Origin: Pseudomonadota bacterium
GTDB taxonomy: Bacteria; Pseudomonadota; Gammaproteobacteria; Burkholderiales; Burkholderiaceae_C
NCBI GenBank assembly: GCA_029780695.1
Contig: JAKOYD010000086.1
Coordinates: 46,929-110,928 of the forward strand
Length of the DNA stretch: 64,000 nucleotides
Direction of reading: 5' to 3'
Below are positions 61,022 through 64,000 of the stretch, piece after piece. The translations under genes were made by a program, and so were the position numbers. A model generated the notes under the pieces. That model had not been told where the DNA came from and searched no databases. It was given only the letters and a program-made list of their open reading frames with translations. Position 1 is the stretch's first letter; every line of letters begins with the position of its first letter.

Positions 61022-61591
61022 ATGCCCGAGTCCAAGCCCCCCTATCCCCATTCCCCCTTCGACCCGCCCATGAGCCCCGAGGAGTCCGAAGCCGCCGCAG
61101 CCGCCAACGCCGCTGACCTGGCCGCGGCGCACGACAGCGCGCTGGCCGAACTGGGCGCACTCAAAGCCCAGGTGGCCGAGCTGACCGACCAGTCGCTGCG
61201 CGCCCAGGCCGAGGCACAAAACGCCCGCCGCCGCGCCGACGACGAGATCGCCAAGATCCGCAAGTTCGCGGTCGAATCCTTCGCCGAAAGCCTGCTGCCC
61301 GTGATCGACAGCCTGGAAGCTGGCTTGAAAATCGACAGCGCCAGTGCCGAGCAATTGCGCGACGGCACCGAAGCCACGCTGCGCCAGCTGCTGTCGGCGC
61401 TGGAACGCAACAAAGTGGTCGAAGTCAATCCGCCCGCTGGCGCCCGTTTCGACCCCGCCAACCAGCAGGCCATCAGCCTGGTGCCGTCCGAGCAGGAAGC
61501 CCACACCGTCGTCAGCGTGTTGCAGAAGGGCTACACCATCGCGGACCGCGTGCTGCGACCGGCGCTGGTCACCGTGGCGGCGCCCAAATAA
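61022..61591 (+). CDS. grpE: Nucleotide exchange factor GrpE
   Basis: A 189-residue DnaK co-chaperone. The long N-terminal helix (about residues 30-90) is coiled coil: [43 protein letters not shown]. The beta-rich head ends with the [21 protein letters not shown] signature. It is followed by dnaK after about 90 bases. Preceded by a sigma-32-like promoter. Confidence 0.95.
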   Translation: MPESKPPYPHSPFDPPMSPEESEAAAAANAADLAAAHDSALAELGALKAQVAELTDQSLRAQAEAQNARRRADDEIAKIRKFAVESFAESLLPVIDSLEAGLKIDSASAEQLRDGTEATLRQLLSALERNKVVEVNPPAGARFDPANQQAISLVPSEQEAHTVVSVLQKGYTIADRVLRPALVTVAAPK

Positions 61592-61682
61592 GCGCACCCA
61601 AGCGACCAGTTGCGCTTGAAAAACCCACCCACAGCCGCAGTTTCAGCACATCTACCTTTTTAAAGCATTCACGGAGAACAAC

Positions 61683-63617
<1,935 letters not shown>

Positions 63618-63701
63618 TCCGCCGCAACCTTGCGCCGCGCGTGGCCCGCCCGAGGCTGCGCGCGGCGTTCCCGTTTTGAATAGCCAAGGCGTAGCCGAAC
63701 C

Positions 63702-64000
63702 ATGTCCAAGCGCGATTACTACGAAGTCCTCGGGGTGCCCAAGAACGCCTCCGACGACGAGATCAAGAAGGCTTATCGCAAGCTGGCGATGAAGTACCAC
63801 CCGGACCGCAACCAGGGCGACGCGCAGGGGGCCGAGCTGAAGTTCAAGGAGGCCAAGGAAGCCTACGAGATGCTGTCCGACCCGCAGAAGAAGGCCGCCT
63901 ACGACCAGTACGGCCACGCCGGCGTTGACCCGAGCATGCGCGGCGGCCCGGAAGGCTTCGGCGGCTTCGCCGAGGCCTTCGGCGACATCTTCGGCGACAT
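63702..64000 (+). CDS. dnaJ: Chaperone DnaJ (3' end outside window)
   Basis: The first 99 codons are visible. The J domain is [37 protein letters not shown] with the HPD motif at residues 33-35, followed by the start of the Gly/Phe-rich region ([17 protein letters not shown]). It stimulates DnaK ATPase. It runs off the right edge. Confidence 0.96.
   Translation, partial: MSKRDYYEVLGVPKNASDDEIKKAYRKLAMKYHPDRNQGDAQGAELKFKEAKEAYEMLSDPQKKAAYDQYGHAGVDPSMRGGPEGFGGFAEAFGDIFGD

Overview
The window is GC-rich, densely coded chromosomal DNA. Gene order, protein sequences and the dispersed repeats all point to a betaproteobacterium of the Comamonadaceae (Burkholderiales), in the neighbourhood of Acidovorax, Ottowia or Comamonas; the genus is not resolvable by eye. 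Nearly everything is core or catabolic metabolism. No rRNA, tRNA, CRISPR array, prophage or complete insertion sequence was recognised.

Layout. 1-2507 holds the N-terminal two thirds of the RNA helicase HrpA (reverse strand). 2608-8331 has a cupin lipoprotein, nitronate monooxygenase, N-acetylglutamate synthase ArgA, a GlsB/YeaQ membrane protein, DsbB and an FMN reductase, with a MITE-like element at 6255-6524. 8488-13035 is an aromatic-compound locus: IclR regulator, MBL-fold hydrolase, FAD monooxygenase, DUF2783 protein and VOC protein. 13193-21006 carries a YbjQ protein, VapBC with its operator, MetY, an HD-like protein, YggX, a ParB-like protein, MnmC and a periplasmic binding protein. 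21136-28552 carries holC, pepA, lptF-lptG, cbiX, cysB and an aminotransferase. 28645-30246 is a conspicuously AT-richer orphan P-loop ATPase, probably acquired horizontally. 30355-33424 has an rRNA-methyltransferase-like protein and an exported glycosidase-like protein.

33537-43230 holds the pyruvate dehydrogenase operon aceE-aceF-lpdA, divergent from a PAS histidine kinase/response regulator pair. 43320-49171 has folD, an M3 oligopeptidase, an exported glutaredoxin-like protein, an AEC transporter and a Bug receptor. 49307-59914 is a phenylpropanoid-type operon (enoyl-CoA hydratase, feruloyl-CoA synthase, thiolase, SDR, hotdog thioesterase, two binding proteins, acyl-CoA dehydrogenase) followed by a MarR regulator. 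60065-64000 ends with an HxlR-like regulator, an FKBP isomerase and the heat-shock cluster grpE-dnaK-dnaJ. In this copy dnaK has an in-frame TAG at codon 557.

The most distinctive layer is repeats. Family A is a 50-60 bp hairpin repeat with about a dozen good copies. Family B is REP-like GGGAGAGGG palindromes at five loci. Family C is a CCCCCTG-type repeat with two copies. Several copies of A and B lie in frame inside genes (hrpA, lpdA, aceF, mnmC twice) and are translated as low-complexity linkers. Assignments rest on reading the sequence and on remembered family motifs; no database search was run.
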